Counted from the first letter of the stretch, positions 1-9,046 are shown. The stretch: DNA of 64,000 nt from Thermosediminibacter oceani DSM 16646 (GCF_000144645.1 NC_014377.1:2216036-2280035), one strand, 5' to 3'. Made by a program: numbers and translations. The notes: generated from the sequence alone by a model not told the origin.

Positions 1-10
1 GTTTACGGTG

Positions 11-262
11 TTACTGTTTTAAGTTATCACATAGCCGATCTTTGTCATCGGGCATATAAAAACCCGACTGGAAATCATGTCGGGTCGGCCCATATATTGA
101 ATTTCCCTCGAAAGACAAAAAATCCCCGAGCTGCCGAAGGGGGATGTGGATTTGCTTTAAAAGCACCATCGGCAGCCCGGCTACCATAGCATTAAAAGCT
201 TTATATCCGCAGCTTGGCACTCCAGCTTTTCGGCTGGTTTGCACTTTGGTATACTTGTTCAT
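11..262 (-). CDS. hypothetical protein, 83 aa (doubtful)
   Basis: An open frame of 83 codons with an ATG start, ending in TAA. I do not recognise the product. It has no signal peptide, membrane segment or metal-binding motif that I can see. The region before the ATG has no convincing Shine-Dalgarno sequence, which lowers confidence. It lies upstream of the molybdopterin oxidoreductase on the same strand, with about 86 AT-rich bases between. It may be a fragment of a gene whose rest lies outside the window or has been lost. Confidence 0.25.
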   Translation of the reverse strand: MNKYTKVQTSRKAGVPSCGYKAFNAMVAGLPMVLLKQIHIPLRQLGDFLSFEGNSIYGPTRHDFQSGFYMPDDKDRLCDNLKQ

Positions 263-348
263 TTCAGGTTAATTATCCCATATATTTTATATTTTGTCAA
301 TAATGAATTGTTCAACCAAAAAGCCTTTAGCACCTTTCTGATCACTTG

Positions 349-2343
349 TTAAGGGCTTACGGCCCTTATGCCCACCTTAACATCGTATAGCGCAGCGCAC
401 GCCCCCATTTCGGTGGTGCGGGAAGGTATGAGGAAATTGGGACATGCACCGCTTTCCACGTTCCAGCCCGACTCCAGACTGACGGTGTCCTTTCTCATGC
501 CGCGTTCGAAATACACCCTGGCTCTTATGCTACCCATGTCGTTGTAAATTTCTACTTCCTGCCCTTCTTTTAATCCCAGCCGGATCCCCTCTTCGGCACT
601 GATATACACTTTTGGAAAGGGATTTAATTTTCTAATATATTCGGCCACTTGGAATTGAGAGTGTATACGGTACCGGGAATGGGGGGTTATGAAGTGGTAC
701 GGGTAGCCGTCGTCCTCGCAAGCAGGAGCCACGTAGGTGGCCGTGGGAGGCTGGCCTTCGGCCAGGGCTTTTTCTGAATAAAATTCGAATTTGCCCGACG
801 GCGTGCGGAATTTTTTATCCTGCCAGGCCACATCCGGCACGAAGGAGTTTTTTATATGCCCCTTTTCTCTTAGAACGGAAAGGTCCACCCCGAATTTTCC
901 AAAAGCCCCGGTGGCGTATTCCAAAAATTCCTCCCGGCTCTTCCAGGGGAAATCCTCAAGTCCGATTCTCCTTGCAAGCTCAATGAAGATCTCCTCGTCG
1001 GGCCTTGCCTCCCCGACGGGCTCGATGACTTTGGGGCAGTAAAAAATCCAGGGGCTCCAGGAGCTTACCTTGACGTTTTCCTCCTCGAAAAAGGTGGTGC
1101 ACGGCAGCACCACGTCGGCCTCTTTTGCCGTGTCTGTCATGAACATGTCTATAACGACAACGGTTTCGATATTGTTCAGGGCCTTTCTCGTCATGGCCGT
1201 GTCCGGCACGTTTACGACGGGGTTTGCGTTTGTTATGAACGCTATTTTAACGGGCGGGTCCTGGGCCTTCAAAATTCCGCGGGCCATGCTGGACAGGTCC
1301 ATGAGCCGCCCGGTCCCGACCGGTGCCGCTCCCTTCACGAAACTTCCTACGTACCAGTATGTATCGATACAGTAGGATACCCCGGCCCCCGGCTTTCCGA
1401 TGTTGCCCGTAACTGCCGCCAGGGCGTCGACAGCTCTTACGGCGTTGCCGCCTCCCCTGTACCTCTGCAGTCCAAATCCGAGCAGGGTGGTGACGGGGGT
1501 ATTTTCCGCGTAGAAAAGAGCAAGGCGCACTATATCATCAACATCCACCCCGGTGATCTCCGAAACCCTCCCGAGCGGGTAGTTTTCCAGGGTCCTCCGG
1601 AATTCTTCAAACCCATAAGTGTATTTTTCTATGAATTCGCGGTCGATTTTACCCCATTCTACGAGGTACCGGCACGCCCCCAGGGCCAGGGCTGCATCGG
1701 TACCCGGCTTCGGACTTATCACCAGTTCGGCCATGCCCTCCATTCCGGTGGTGAGCGGGTTTACTACGGCGATCTTCCCTCCCCTTTCCCTGCACTCCAA
1801 AATAAAGGGCATGGAGTGGACATTCGTTGATTTCACGTTTCTGCCCCAGAGGACGCAGCCTCTGGCGTTGGGCAGGTCTTCTATGCTGTTTTGTAAAAGA
1901 CCTCCGAAGTCGTAAATCTGTGCAACCAGGCCGGCGCTCAAGCATAAGTCTCCCGAGACCCTGGTAATACCGCCCAGGGCGTTGAAAAACCTGGTGTCAA
2001 GGTGTTTTGTTGTGACTTCCGACCCGCTGTAGTGGTAGTGAAGCACTGCCAGAGGGCCGTATGTATCCACGACCTCGGTAAGCCTCGCGGCTATGAAATT
2101 CAGGGCTTCATCCCAGGTTACCCGCTTGAATTCACCGTTCTTTTTCATAAGGGGATAACGGAGCCGCTCCGGGTGGTAGACCAATTCCACGTAGGAATTT
2201 CCCTTGGGACAGAGGTAACCCCGGGTAACCGGATGGTCCGGGTCTCCCTTAACCCCGGTCAGCCTTCCGTTTTCATCCACGTAAGCCAGGAGGGAGCAGC
2301 AGTCGATGCAGTCCCGCGGGCACGCAGTGCGGTAAACTTTCAT
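349..2343 (-). CDS. molybdopterin-dependent oxidoreductase (DMSO reductase superfamily)
   Basis: A 664-residue catalytic subunit of the molybdopterin oxidoreductase family (formate dehydrogenase/thiosulfate reductase/nitrate reductase relatives). The N-terminus carries the [4Fe-4S] pattern Cys8-x3-Cys12-x3-Cys16-x28-Cys45, followed by the cofactor-binding domains. The C-terminal part is a molybdopterin dinucleotide-binding domain, around residues 550-660. Cys134 in the segment GDLCLSAG aligns by position with the Mo-ligand Cys of NapA-type enzymes; this is inference. There is no Tat signal and no in-frame TGA selenocysteine codon. The ATG follows a GGGGG Shine-Dalgarno. No iron-sulfur or membrane partner subunit is encoded nearby, so substrate and electron partner cannot be assigned. 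Confidence 0.88.
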   Translation of the reverse strand: MKVYRTACPRDCIDCCSLLAYVDENGRLTGVKGDPDHPVTRGYLCPKGNSYVELVYHPERLRYPLMKKNGEFKRVTWDEALNFIAARLTEVVDTYGPLAVLHYHYSGSEVTTKHLDTRFFNALGGITRVSGDLCLSAGLVAQIYDFGGLLQNSIEDLPNARGCVLWGRNVKSTNVHSMPFILECRERGGKIAVVNPLTTGMEGMAELVISPKPGTDAALALGACRYLVEWGKIDREFIEKYTYGFEEFRRTLENYPLGRVSEITGVDVDDIVRLALFYAENTPVTTLLGFGLQRYRGGGNAVRAVDALAAVTGNIGKPGAGVSYCIDTYWYVGSFVKGAAPVGTGRLMDLSSMARGILKAQDPPVKIAFITNANPVVNVPDTAMTRKALNNIETVVVIDMFMTDTAKEADVVLPCTTFFEEENVKVSSWSPWIFYCPKVIEPVGEARPDEEIFIELARRIGLEDFPWKSREEFLEYATGAFGKFGVDLSVLREKGHIKNSFVPDVAWQDKKFRTPSGKFEFYSEKALAEGQPPTATYVAPACEDDGYPYHFITPHSRYRIHSQFQVAEYIRKLNPFPKVYISAEEGIRLGLKEGQEVEIYNDMGSIRARVYFERGMRKDTVSLESGWNVESGACPNFLIPSRTTEMGACAALYDVKVGIRAVSP

Positions 2344-2373
2344 TTTTGCATTCCCCCTGTATTATTTTGAACC

Positions 2374-3288
2374 TCACTCGACACTGTTTACGGTCACTTT
2401 CCCGCCGATGACGTTTACCGTATGCTCGCCCTTCCCGAATATTACTTCTCCGAAAAGGCTTTTCTGCAGGAACGTATCTTTTTCGCTTTCGCCAATCACC
2501 TTCCAGTCCGTATTACCCCCCAACAAATATTTACTATCGACCATGGCCTTTACTTTCACATCGGCGCTGTCTTTAACAATTACATCCACATGCCCGGAGT
2601 TTTCTATCAGCCAGTTGCTGTTGATTTTGTCGAGCCGAATCTTTAGCGAACCGCGGTTAATCACTTCCACATCTATATTTTCAGGCACGTGGAGGGTATA
2701 ACTGGTCATTTCGGCGTAAAATCCGAAGCTTTTGTGCCGGCGAGGAGTGTCGAAGGAGATCCGGAGGATTTCGCCGGACCTGTCAAAGACTACATCGCTG
2801 GCCGATAAAAGTTCTTCGGCCCTCTCCCTGGAATCCGCCACCACGCTGGCGGACCCGAAAACCGTGACAGCCTTTTCGCTGACCGGTCGGAGGGTTAGTT
2901 CGCAGGCCGGACCTTCTATTATTATTTTAGCAACTGTACCGTCGATTTGCATCTTTTCCGGCTCCGCCGCCAGGACAAAATTTTGGGACGATATCGTCTG
3001 ATTAATGGCCGGAATAATCCCCGTCTCCCACAGACCGTAAAGGCCCAGGGTGAAAAGTCCTGCGAAGCAGATTACCAGTATGCTGAAAAAGTCGAAATCT
3101 ACCGGTTCCCCCTTATTCAAAAAGGAGTACAGGAGCACTTCCGCTCCCAGCACTATCGGCACCAGCGGCCACCATTTGACGGCATTGAACGCAGCGTCCC
3201 TGCCGAAGATCTCGGACGCAAGCAGAGTCACCCCCGCGGCTACCAGTAGTGTGCCCAATGATATGGAACCTACCTTCCACTTTCTCAC
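2374..3288 (-). CDS. membrane protein with LiaF/DUF4097-like C-terminal beta domain
   Basis: 304 residues starting at a GTG that overlaps the stop of the upstream gene by four bases. The N-terminal ~95 residues contain three hydrophobic segments (about 8-25, 38-56 and 68-88). The rest is a beta-rich region of the kind seen in LiaF and DUF4097 'toast-rack' proteins. Last gene of a four-gene operon (ECF sigma, anti-sigma, polytopic membrane protein, this protein), so a role in envelope-stress sensing is a reasonable inference but not shown by the sequence. Confidence 0.7.
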   Translation of the reverse strand: MRKWKVGSISLGTLLVAAGVTLLASEIFGRDAAFNAVKWWPLVPIVLGAEVLLYSFLNKGEPVDFDFFSILVICFAGLFTLGLYGLWETGIIPAINQTISSQNFVLAAEPEKMQIDGTVAKIIIEGPACELTLRPVSEKAVTVFGSASVVADSRERAEELLSASDVVFDRSGEILRISFDTPRRHKSFGFYAEMTSYTLHVPENIDVEVINRGSLKIRLDKINSNWLIENSGHVDVIVKDSADVKVKAMVDSKYLLGGNTDWKVIGESEKDTFLQKSLFGEVIFGKGEHTVNVIGGKVTVNSVE

Positions 3289-4076
3289 GGCTCCGAATCT
3301 CCCCCTTTTTCTTTAGTTTTTAATCCCGCGCCACCAGTCGTTATCAACTTTATTCCGGCGAAAATCAATATGAAAGAAACCAGCCCCGTGTAAAAGTAGC
3401 TGCGCATCCGCCATTCGATGAGCGGGAAAATTATCCTATCCAGAACCGCCAGGCACCCCAGCAGTATGAGGCCGGCACCCGTGAGCCGTGGGTTGCGGTT
3501 TATCCACGAGAGCGGAGAATCTTCCAGGTTATCCGGGGGGACATTCCCCTCCGCCCGGTGGATGGCGTCGAAGAGGCTGTAAAACCAGATGATCGGCAGC
3601 AAGAAAAGGAAAAAAGACATGTTCAGCCATCCCATCAGGAAGAGGGCCATGAAGAAGGTCCCCATCAGTTCGGCCCCGTACCTCATAAAACCGAGATACA
3701 TGTGCCCTGCGCCCGGTACCAGCGACAGGGCGGCGGCGATTACAGTCCGGTTGGAAACGCACCTCGGCGCGCTCCGGGCGGGATTTTCGACAGCTCCCTC
3801 ACCTTCGGCGCCCTTAAGGTATTCTTCCGTTGCTGGCAGATCCACCAGCGATATGGCGTCAACCATGGAGATAAACCAGATCACCAGCAGCGCAAAGGGT
3901 AAAAGCATGAAAAATTCATTTTCTCCGGTAATCACGGCTAACCCCATGCCGCCAAAGAGAGCCCCCAGATAAAGCCCCAGGAATATAAATCCCCTAGCGC
4001 TGAATCCAAGATAAAAATGGCCCAGTCCCGGTATGAAGGACAGCAAAAATGCAGCAAACCTGCTCTTTTTATTCAA
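3285..4076 (-). CDS. polytopic membrane protein (TM2-like repeats)
   Basis: About 263 residues with two repeats of a basic-hydrophobic module containing the motif PGxGHxYLGF (near residue 17) and PGAGHMYLGF (near residue 125), each followed by paired membrane segments. A longer frame opens at 4103. I choose the TTG at 4076 because an AGGGAGG Shine-Dalgarno lies 8 bases upstream of it; that start overlaps the anti-sigma stop by 8 bases, implying translational coupling. Third gene of the ECF sigma operon. Function unknown. Confidence 0.7.
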   Translation of the reverse strand: MNKKSRFAAFLLSFIPGLGHFYLGFSARGFIFLGLYLGALFGGMGLAVITGENEFFMLLPFALLVIWFISMVDAISLVDLPATEEYLKGAEGEGAVENPARSAPRCVSNRTVIAAALSLVPGAGHMYLGFMRYGAELMGTFFMALFLMGWLNMSFFLFLLPIIWFYSLFDAIHRAEGNVPPDNLEDSPLSWINRNPRLTGAGLILLGCLAVLDRIIFPLIEWRMRSYFYTGLVSFILIFAGIKLITTGGAGLKTKEKGGDSEP

Positions 4077-4569
4077 TACCAAAACCTCCCTTTCCCGTTT
4101 CAAAGTTTATTATCCACTCATTGGCCTTTTTTGCAACTTTTGTCGGCCAGTTCAGGCTGACGCCCTGTTCAATTCTATTTCCCCAGGCTGTGTTCGCCAG
4201 CATCCCTAGCTTCTCCGCCACCTTCAGGGACAATCCGGCGGTCATCAGCATAATGGTGATCATGGCGCAGGCCGTGTAATAGGCGATCAATTTATTAAAT
4301 CCCGGCGTTCGCAAAACCCGTTTCCGGCCAAACTCCAAGAATTCCTTTTTTGCGGCGGCCAACACCTTTTTATCGAAATCCGGCGATATTTTTCGGCTCG
4401 CATCGCGCATCTCATCGTCGCCGATCTCGGAAAGAAACAATTCCAAACAGCAGTCACACCGGTAAAGATGCTCTTCCATGTTGCGAAGCTTTTCCGGGGT
4501 CCCGCAGCCGTTTTTAAAAAGCATCCATTCCTCTTTGCTGTAGTGCCTCACCCTTTTTCCCTCCCCCAC
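4069..4569 (-). CDS. anti-sigma factor, zinc-finger (ZAS-like) type
   Basis: 166 residues. The N-terminal part has the HxxxCxxC arrangement (HLYRCDCC, near residues 34-41) typical of zinc-binding anti-sigma domains, preceded by a Cys near residue 22. One membrane segment lies at about residues 97-118, leaving a short extracytoplasmic tail. It overlaps the ECF sigma gene by 22 bases, the usual organisation of a sigma/anti-sigma pair. The inferred role is to hold the sigma factor at the membrane until an envelope signal releases it. The signal is not apparent. Confidence 0.8.
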   Translation of the reverse strand: MGEGKRVRHYSKEEWMLFKNGCGTPEKLRNMEEHLYRCDCCLELFLSEIGDDEMRDASRKISPDFDKKVLAAAKKEFLEFGRKRVLRTPGFNKLIAYYTACAMITIMLMTAGLSLKVAEKLGMLANTAWGNRIEQGVSLNWPTKVAKKANEWIINFETGKGGFGIE

Positions 4570-5099
4570 CTTTTCTTAAACAGGGCTCTCGCCCGACTCA
4601 AGCGGGACTCAACCGTCTTAACGCTGATTCCTTCCTCCACTGCGATCTCCCGGCAGCTCTTGCCTTCGAAATAATATTTTGCCAGAGTCCTCCCGTAAAT
4701 CTCCGGCAGCTCCCCCGCCACATGCTGCACTCTCTGCCAGTCTTCCTTCGCCAGGTACAGTTCTTCCGGCGAAGGGGCCTGCTCCGTTCGCAGTACCGAT
4801 TCTCCGGCCTTTTCTTCCGGCACAATTCGCGAAAGATGCTCCGCCTTTCTCCGGTGGTCTATGGCCTTGTTCACGGCGATTCTCCCGATCCAGGACTTGA
4901 AATTATCGAAACGGCACCGGGGAAGGGAGCGGTAAACCTGTAAGAATACCTCCTGGGCTATATCTTCGGCCTCAGCGCTGTCGCTCACGAAATTAAATAT
5001 TATTGCAAAGACGTAGCCCTTGTACCGTTCCAACAGTTCTTCTAATGCTTCCTGATCGCCGGCAAGGCATCTTTTTGCCAGCTGTTCATCGGACAGCAT
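4548..5099 (-). CDS. ECF-type RNA polymerase sigma factor (SigW/SigV-like)
   Basis: 183 residues with sigma region 2 (about 20-85, including AEDIAQEVFLQVYR) and region 4 (about 125-178, with helix-turn-helix segment CREIAVEEGISVKTVESRL) joined by a short linker; region 3 is absent, as in ECF sigmas. GGAGGGGAGCG precedes the ATG. First gene of the operon with its anti-sigma factor and two membrane proteins. A promoter with ECF-like elements lies 32-60 bases upstream, suggesting autoregulation. Confidence 0.92.
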   Translation of the reverse strand: MLSDEQLAKRCLAGDQEALEELLERYKGYVFAIIFNFVSDSAEAEDIAQEVFLQVYRSLPRCRFDNFKSWIGRIAVNKAIDHRRKAEHLSRIVPEEKAGESVLRTEQAPSPEELYLAKEDWQRVQHVAGELPEIYGRTLAKYYFEGKSCREIAVEEGISVKTVESRLSRARALFKKRWGREKG

Positions 5100-5130
5100 C
5101 GCTCCCCTCCTTTCCCTTTCGTCAATAATA

Positions 5131-5159
5131 TAGACGAAAAATCTTCCCGATACCCTTCA
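5131..5159 (-). promoter_or_regulatory. probable ECF-type autoregulatory promoter
   Basis: Reading on the minus strand, TGAAGG (5159-5154) and CGTCTA (5136-5131) are separated by 17 bases, just before the ECF sigma gene. SigV/SigW/SigX-type promoters have TGAAAC and CGTC/CGTA elements, so this fits autoregulation by the encoded sigma; the -35 element deviates in its last two bases. Confidence 0.5.
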
Positions 5160-5161
5160 AA

Positions 5162-5188
5162 AATTTAAGCACTCCCGAAAGAGTGCTT
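5162..5188 (-). terminator. weak intrinsic terminator
   Basis: AAGCACTC (5167-5174) and GAGTGCTT (5181-5188) form an 8-bp stem with a 6-base loop. On the minus strand it is followed by AAATTTTTG. It lies between the 89-residue frame ending at 5236 and the ECF promoter, so it would insulate the sigma operon from upstream transcription. Confidence 0.45.
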
Positions 5189-5235
5189 CACCAACCGGCG
5201 CCATTTAAATTTACCGCAATCGCGCACGCGATATT

Positions 5236-5505
5236 TTAACCGCCTGAAGCATTATTTGAAACTCCTCTTTTCAATTGTCCTGCAGCTTTTTCCAAATTCC
5301 AATCGATGAAGGGAGATTCCGGAGCCCCTAACAGTTCATTAATTTCCCTATCATTCAGCCCACCCACCTGCTGGGTGATAAAAACCCCTTCAGCCTTTAA
5401 AAGCGGCCCGGGCAGCAGCGCCGGCTGCACCATGGACCGGTTTTTCGTGCGGTCGCGTGGGCGGCAAGCCATTCCCCAATTATTCAAAAGTCCATTTTCC
5501 ATCAT
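5236..5505 (-). CDS. hypothetical protein, 89 aa (doubtful)
   Basis: An 89-codon frame with a Met-Met start inside the 3' end of the broken DUF4932-type gene (26-base overlap). I do not recognise the product. It is hydrophilic, without signal peptide or membrane segment. No clear Shine-Dalgarno is visible. The base composition is richer in G+C than the adjacent decayed gene. A weak terminator follows the stop, which is the only supporting context. It may be a fragment of another gene. Confidence 0.3.
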   Translation of the reverse strand: MMENGLLNNWGMACRPRDRTKNRSMVQPALLPGPLLKAEGVFITQQVGGLNDREINELLGAPESPFIDWNLEKAAGQLKRGVSNNASGG

Positions 5506-6775
5506 TTTTTATATAATCTCCTGATTTTAATACCTTCTTCCCATCTGCTATCACATAATCGGTTGGACCATGGAAAAGTTCATTAATATTTAAAACATCC
5601 TCTGCCTTCAATGCAGTATATATTATAAGTGCCCTATCGTGATTCTGAGGATTGGGAAGGGCCGAAATAAACCTCAGATGCTTCCCACTATATTCGGTAT
5701 CAGCAATTATCCTCCCGGATTCTATCCTAAAAGGAAATTCGGATTTATATTTTGAAAGCCATAGATTCCCATCAATTGTACCGTAAACTATAATATTATA
5801 ATCGGATAGGTCCATATTTAGAGCCTCGGTATCGGTTAATATTTCGGCATCCTCAATAAGATTAAACATATTTTTTATCTCTTTTACGTAATTCAAAATC
5901 TTGCTTTCGATTAAATCATTTTTTTCGTTAGTAGGCACTATTAAAACTTTTTTGTACTTCTCAAAAAAACCGAAATTTATAGGTCCCTCAAATTTAATCG
6001 AATAAAAATCTTCCCCAAGATTTTTCTGAGAAAGCTCTTTGAAAACTTCAATGAGCTCGGGATAACAGGACCGATAATAGCATAGACATCAAAGGTTCCG
6101 TCATCTTTCTTAATTTGTGGTCCATAGCCGCCGGCATGAAACAAGGGTGCAAGAATTATGTTATAGCTATTCTTTTTAATTCCAAAATACTCTTCCAAAT
6201 CATTTACAACGTCAAAATCCTTAATGTCATCCGATACTTTCTTGACCAATCTATTATAAAAACCCATATTATTATTATAAAACTTTTGAAAATCGGTTTC
6301 TAACGCATATTTTTGGAGTTCCAAAACAAATAGATCCATTTCATTGTCATTCGCTCCACTATATCTTATGGTATCCATGTAAGGAAAAACCTTTTTGAGC
6401 TCCGGCGGATTCGTAAGATGGAGCATAAGCGCAGGGGGTACATCATAAGCAAATCCGTTCCGTCTCAATCTGCTAAACATCCTGACGGCTTCGTGATTTT
6501 TGAATTTATCGAAATATTTTCCCATATTTCTTTTATAACTAAAATCCAGTTTCGTTAAACGTGAATATCCCGAATTTAGCTGAACCGATGAAAGCAATTC
6601 TATGCGGGGGTCTATCATTATATTCAATTTACCCTTTGTAATTTTTACGGGTTCAAGTTTGGTTAACCCTTAATTCTCATTGGCCTTTTTGACTAATGAA
6701 TCATTAAATATAGCTGCAAGAATAACCAAAAGCACCAAAATCCCCACAAAAATAAATGCTTTCTTTTTTTGACAT
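5480..6775 (-). pseudogene. disrupted DUF4932-like secreted protein
   Basis: Three lesions break what was one gene of about 420 codons. It starts at ATG 6775, 8 bases after GGGAGGAGG. After MS-Lys a run of seven A's throws the frame: with six A's the frame reads a signal peptide (KKKAFIFVGILVLLVILAA). That frame then meets an in-frame TAA (about 6672) just before the sequence continues GLTKLEPVKITKGKLNIM. A second shift near 6060 separates the 216-codon part (6627-5977) from the 152-codon part (5938-5480); dropping back one frame joins GPVIP to ELIEVFKELSQ without loss. Family assignment rests on the PRIELLSSVQ start and spacing and is moderate. Sequencing errors could explain one lesion but hardly all three. 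Confidence 0.7.
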
Positions 6776-6859
6776 AAAGCCTCCTCCCTAACTAAAAATT
6801 ACATTTGATAAACTATTATACTTTAAAATGTATGATTTACAATTTATTAAATTAAAAAA

Positions 6860-7170
6860 AGTGGGACAAGAAAAGATCCCTTGCACACTTATTCATAAAA
6901 TAAACATCAATTTTTACTTCTTTCTTCCGTGAATAAAATAATACCAGCTGCTCGCATTATTAAAAAAGTCCGGTATATGCCCTATCCTAATCAATTCAAA
7001 TCCATCAAAACAAAAATAATTCCAATATCGTTATAATCCATATAAAAATGTGGAACGTTAACTTACGGTTCTTCAGTCTTGATAATGGTATTTTCATCTA
7101 TTTTGAGATTATTATTTTTATAAAAAGATGGGCTACTTTTTGAACATAAAGTAACAAAAAATTCATGTTA
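6860..7170 (-). pseudogene. remnant coding sequence, unrecognised
   Basis: No intact frame here, but protein-like stretches appear in changing frames on the minus strand: PSFYKNNNLKIDENTIIKTE (about 7145-7080), VPHFYMDYNDIGIIFV (about 7056-7010) and GFELIRIGHIPDFF followed by NNASSWYYFIHGRKK (about 7003-6917). Stops and shifts separate them. This looks like an old, decayed gene. I do not recognise the family. Nothing else is visible in the 6776-7249 interval except AT-rich sequence. Confidence 0.4.
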
Positions 7171-7249
7171 ATTTCGCTCATAATAATTTTTATGGCTTAT
7201 GAATCTATATGGGATGTCACGTGATAGGCTAATAAACCGTCACCGATTG

Positions 7250-7729
7250 TCATTTGTGGTAGGTTTCCCCCCGGATTATTTTGAACCAGCGATAAATCTG
7301 CTCCAAAAGCAGAAGGCGCATGAGTTGGTGAGGAAGGGTAAAATCGGAAAAAGAAAGTCTCATGTCGCAGGTTTTCTTAACCTCATCAGAAAGACCTAAA
7401 GAGCCGCCTATTACGAAGGTTATATCCGAAATACCGTAAAGGACAAGGTCTTTAACTTTCTCTGCCATCCCTTCCGACGAAAATCTCTCTCCCTCGATGC
7501 AAAGGGCGATTTTAAAGCCTTGCCGGGGGATTTTAGCCAAAATTAGCTCCCCTTCCCTTTTCAGCACCCTTTCTTTTTGCGCCGGTGATGGATTGTCCGG
7601 CGCCCTTTCTTCGTCTACTTCTATTATCCGGAGGGTGCAGTAAGGTTTGAGCCTTTTTTCATATTCTTTTATGCCTTCCCTTAAATAGCTTTCTTTAATT
7701 TTTCCTACAGCTATTATTGTGATGTTCAT
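7250..7729 (-). CDS. rlmH: 23S rRNA (pseudouridine1915-N3)-methyltransferase RlmH
   Basis: 159 residues, the usual length for this SPOUT-fold methyltransferase that modifies pseudouridine 1915 in helix 69 of 23S rRNA on the 70S ribosome. Visible hallmarks are the N-terminal ITIIAVGKIKE, the SAM-binding knot segment FVIGGSLGLSDEV (near residue 105) and the C-terminal GETYHK typical of the family. In many Firmicutes rlmH lies downstream of the walRK-yycHI-walJ-htrA cluster. Here it is about 9.7 kb from yycI, with accessory DNA between. Confidence 0.96.
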   Translation of the reverse strand: MNITIIAVGKIKESYLREGIKEYEKRLKPYCTLRIIEVDEERAPDNPSPAQKERVLKREGELILAKIPRQGFKIALCIEGERFSSEGMAEKVKDLVLYGISDITFVIGGSLGLSDEVKKTCDMRLSFSDFTLPHQLMRLLLLEQIYRWFKIIRGETYHK

Positions 7730-7800
7730 AGCCCTTGCCTTTCTTCTGGATTTTTAGCCCTATATTAATCTACAAAACACTATACCACAAAAATTGCCGC

Positions 7801-7831
7801 AAAAAAAACATCTCCGCTTTAACGGAGATGT
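7801..7831 (-). terminator. intrinsic terminator after the DUF362 gene
   Basis: CATCTCCG (7809-7816) pairs with CGGAGATG (7823-7830), and eight T's follow on the minus strand (7808-7801). It lies downstream of the DUF362 gene stop at 7895. Confidence 0.85.
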
Positions 7832-7894
7832 TCGGGGCATTCCAACCGCTATAATGGAATCACCGGCACCAATGAATTCTAATGATGCTTTATC

Positions 7895-9046
7895 CTAGTC
7901 TTTCTTCTCTTCTTCCGGAACCTCTTTTTCGGTCACCCGTATCAGTTCGTACTCCTTGCTTCCCATTCCAAGCTCGTAGGCCGCGTCTATATGAAGCTGC
8001 GCATCCTTCCCGGTCACGGCTTTGAGTATATTTTCGCCCTTTTTCACGTTTTTATCCGCCGCCTTTGATCCGGGAAGGGGATCGGCGCCGTTTATGATAT
8101 CCAGGGACGCCTGGTCTATCGCCACTATGTCGTGGGACACCAGCACGCCCTGATCCTGCACCAGCGGGGTGTCGGCCATGGGCATGCAGTCGCACTCGGG
8201 CTGGACCTCGGTGATGAAGTTTATGTAAAGGATCCTGCCCTTTTCGAAGGTGGAGACCACCGCGTAAGCCGATTCGGCGAGGCCCCTCTGGAAGGTCTCT
8301 TCATCGATGGGCACCACCAGGGCCTTTTCCGGACAGACTCTGGCGCACCTGCCGCACTTGACGCAAACGGTTTTATCTATGACGATGCTGTCGTCAACAA
8401 GCTGCAATGACTTGTGCGGGCAGACGTCCACGCACTGTCCGCACCGGATGCACCGGGCTTTTATCCATTCCAGGTGCTTGCCTTCATAAAAGTGGATCCT
8501 GCCCCTCTCGGCCTTACCGTGGTGATCCTTGCAGCTTATGCAGCCCATCGCCAGGTTCTTTATGGCTCCTCCGAAGCCGGAACCGATATGCCCCTTGCAG
8601 TGGGATACGACGATCATAGCCGGGGCGTAGTATATGGCTGATGCCACCCCTATCTCTCCCAGGATTGGTCCCGCCTTGACCCTGATCTGGTCCCTGCCGA
8701 AAATTCCGTCGGCCAGCACCACCGGGGCCCCTACCGAGAGATGGTTGATGCCTTCCATATTGGCCACTTCCAGGTACTCGAGGCCCGGTATCCTCACCGT
8801 ATCGGTGACAAAGGGCTGCCCGCCTGCTTCTTTTACCCTTTCAACTACTTTCCTCAAAAAGATAGGCCGTACTATGCGGTGGGCTCCCTGAGACCCGAAA
8901 TGGGTCTTTATAGCTACGTAATCTCCCTTTTCGATGAACGAATTGAAGTCCACCATCTGCAGTATTTGTTCAAACTTGGCCACAAAGCTGTACTTGTAGT
9001 CATAGCTTTTAACTCTGGCATCGGCAAAATAGATTTTACTCTTCAT
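7895..9046 (-). CDS. DUF362 domain protein with two [4Fe-4S] ferredoxin motifs
   Basis: 383 residues. The DUF362 domain occupies roughly residues 40-185 and continues past the ferredoxin insert. Two ferredoxin motifs, CIRCGQCVDVCP and CVKCGRCARVCP, lie at about residues 198-242 and would hold two [4Fe-4S] clusters. Cytoplasmic: no signal peptide. GGGGAGG precedes the ATG. DUF362/ferredoxin proteins are common in anaerobes and their function is not established; electron transfer is inferred from the clusters. It is monocistronic, with an extended -10 promoter, a ~170-base leader and its own terminator. Confidence 0.88.
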   Translation of the reverse strand: MKSKIYFADARVKSYDYKYSFVAKFEQILQMVDFNSFIEKGDYVAIKTHFGSQGAHRIVRPIFLRKVVERVKEAGGQPFVTDTVRIPGLEYLEVANMEGINHLSVGAPVVLADGIFGRDQIRVKAGPILGEIGVASAIYYAPAMIVVSHCKGHIGSGFGGAIKNLAMGCISCKDHHGKAERGRIHFYEGKHLEWIKARCIRCGQCVDVCPHKSLQLVDDSIVIDKTVCVKCGRCARVCPEKALVVPIDEETFQRGLAESAYAVVSTFEKGRILYINFITEVQPECDCMPMADTPLVQDQGVLVSHDIVAIDQASLDIINGADPLPGSKAADKNVKKGENILKAVTGKDAQLHIDAAYELGMGSKEYELIRVTEKEVPEEEKKD

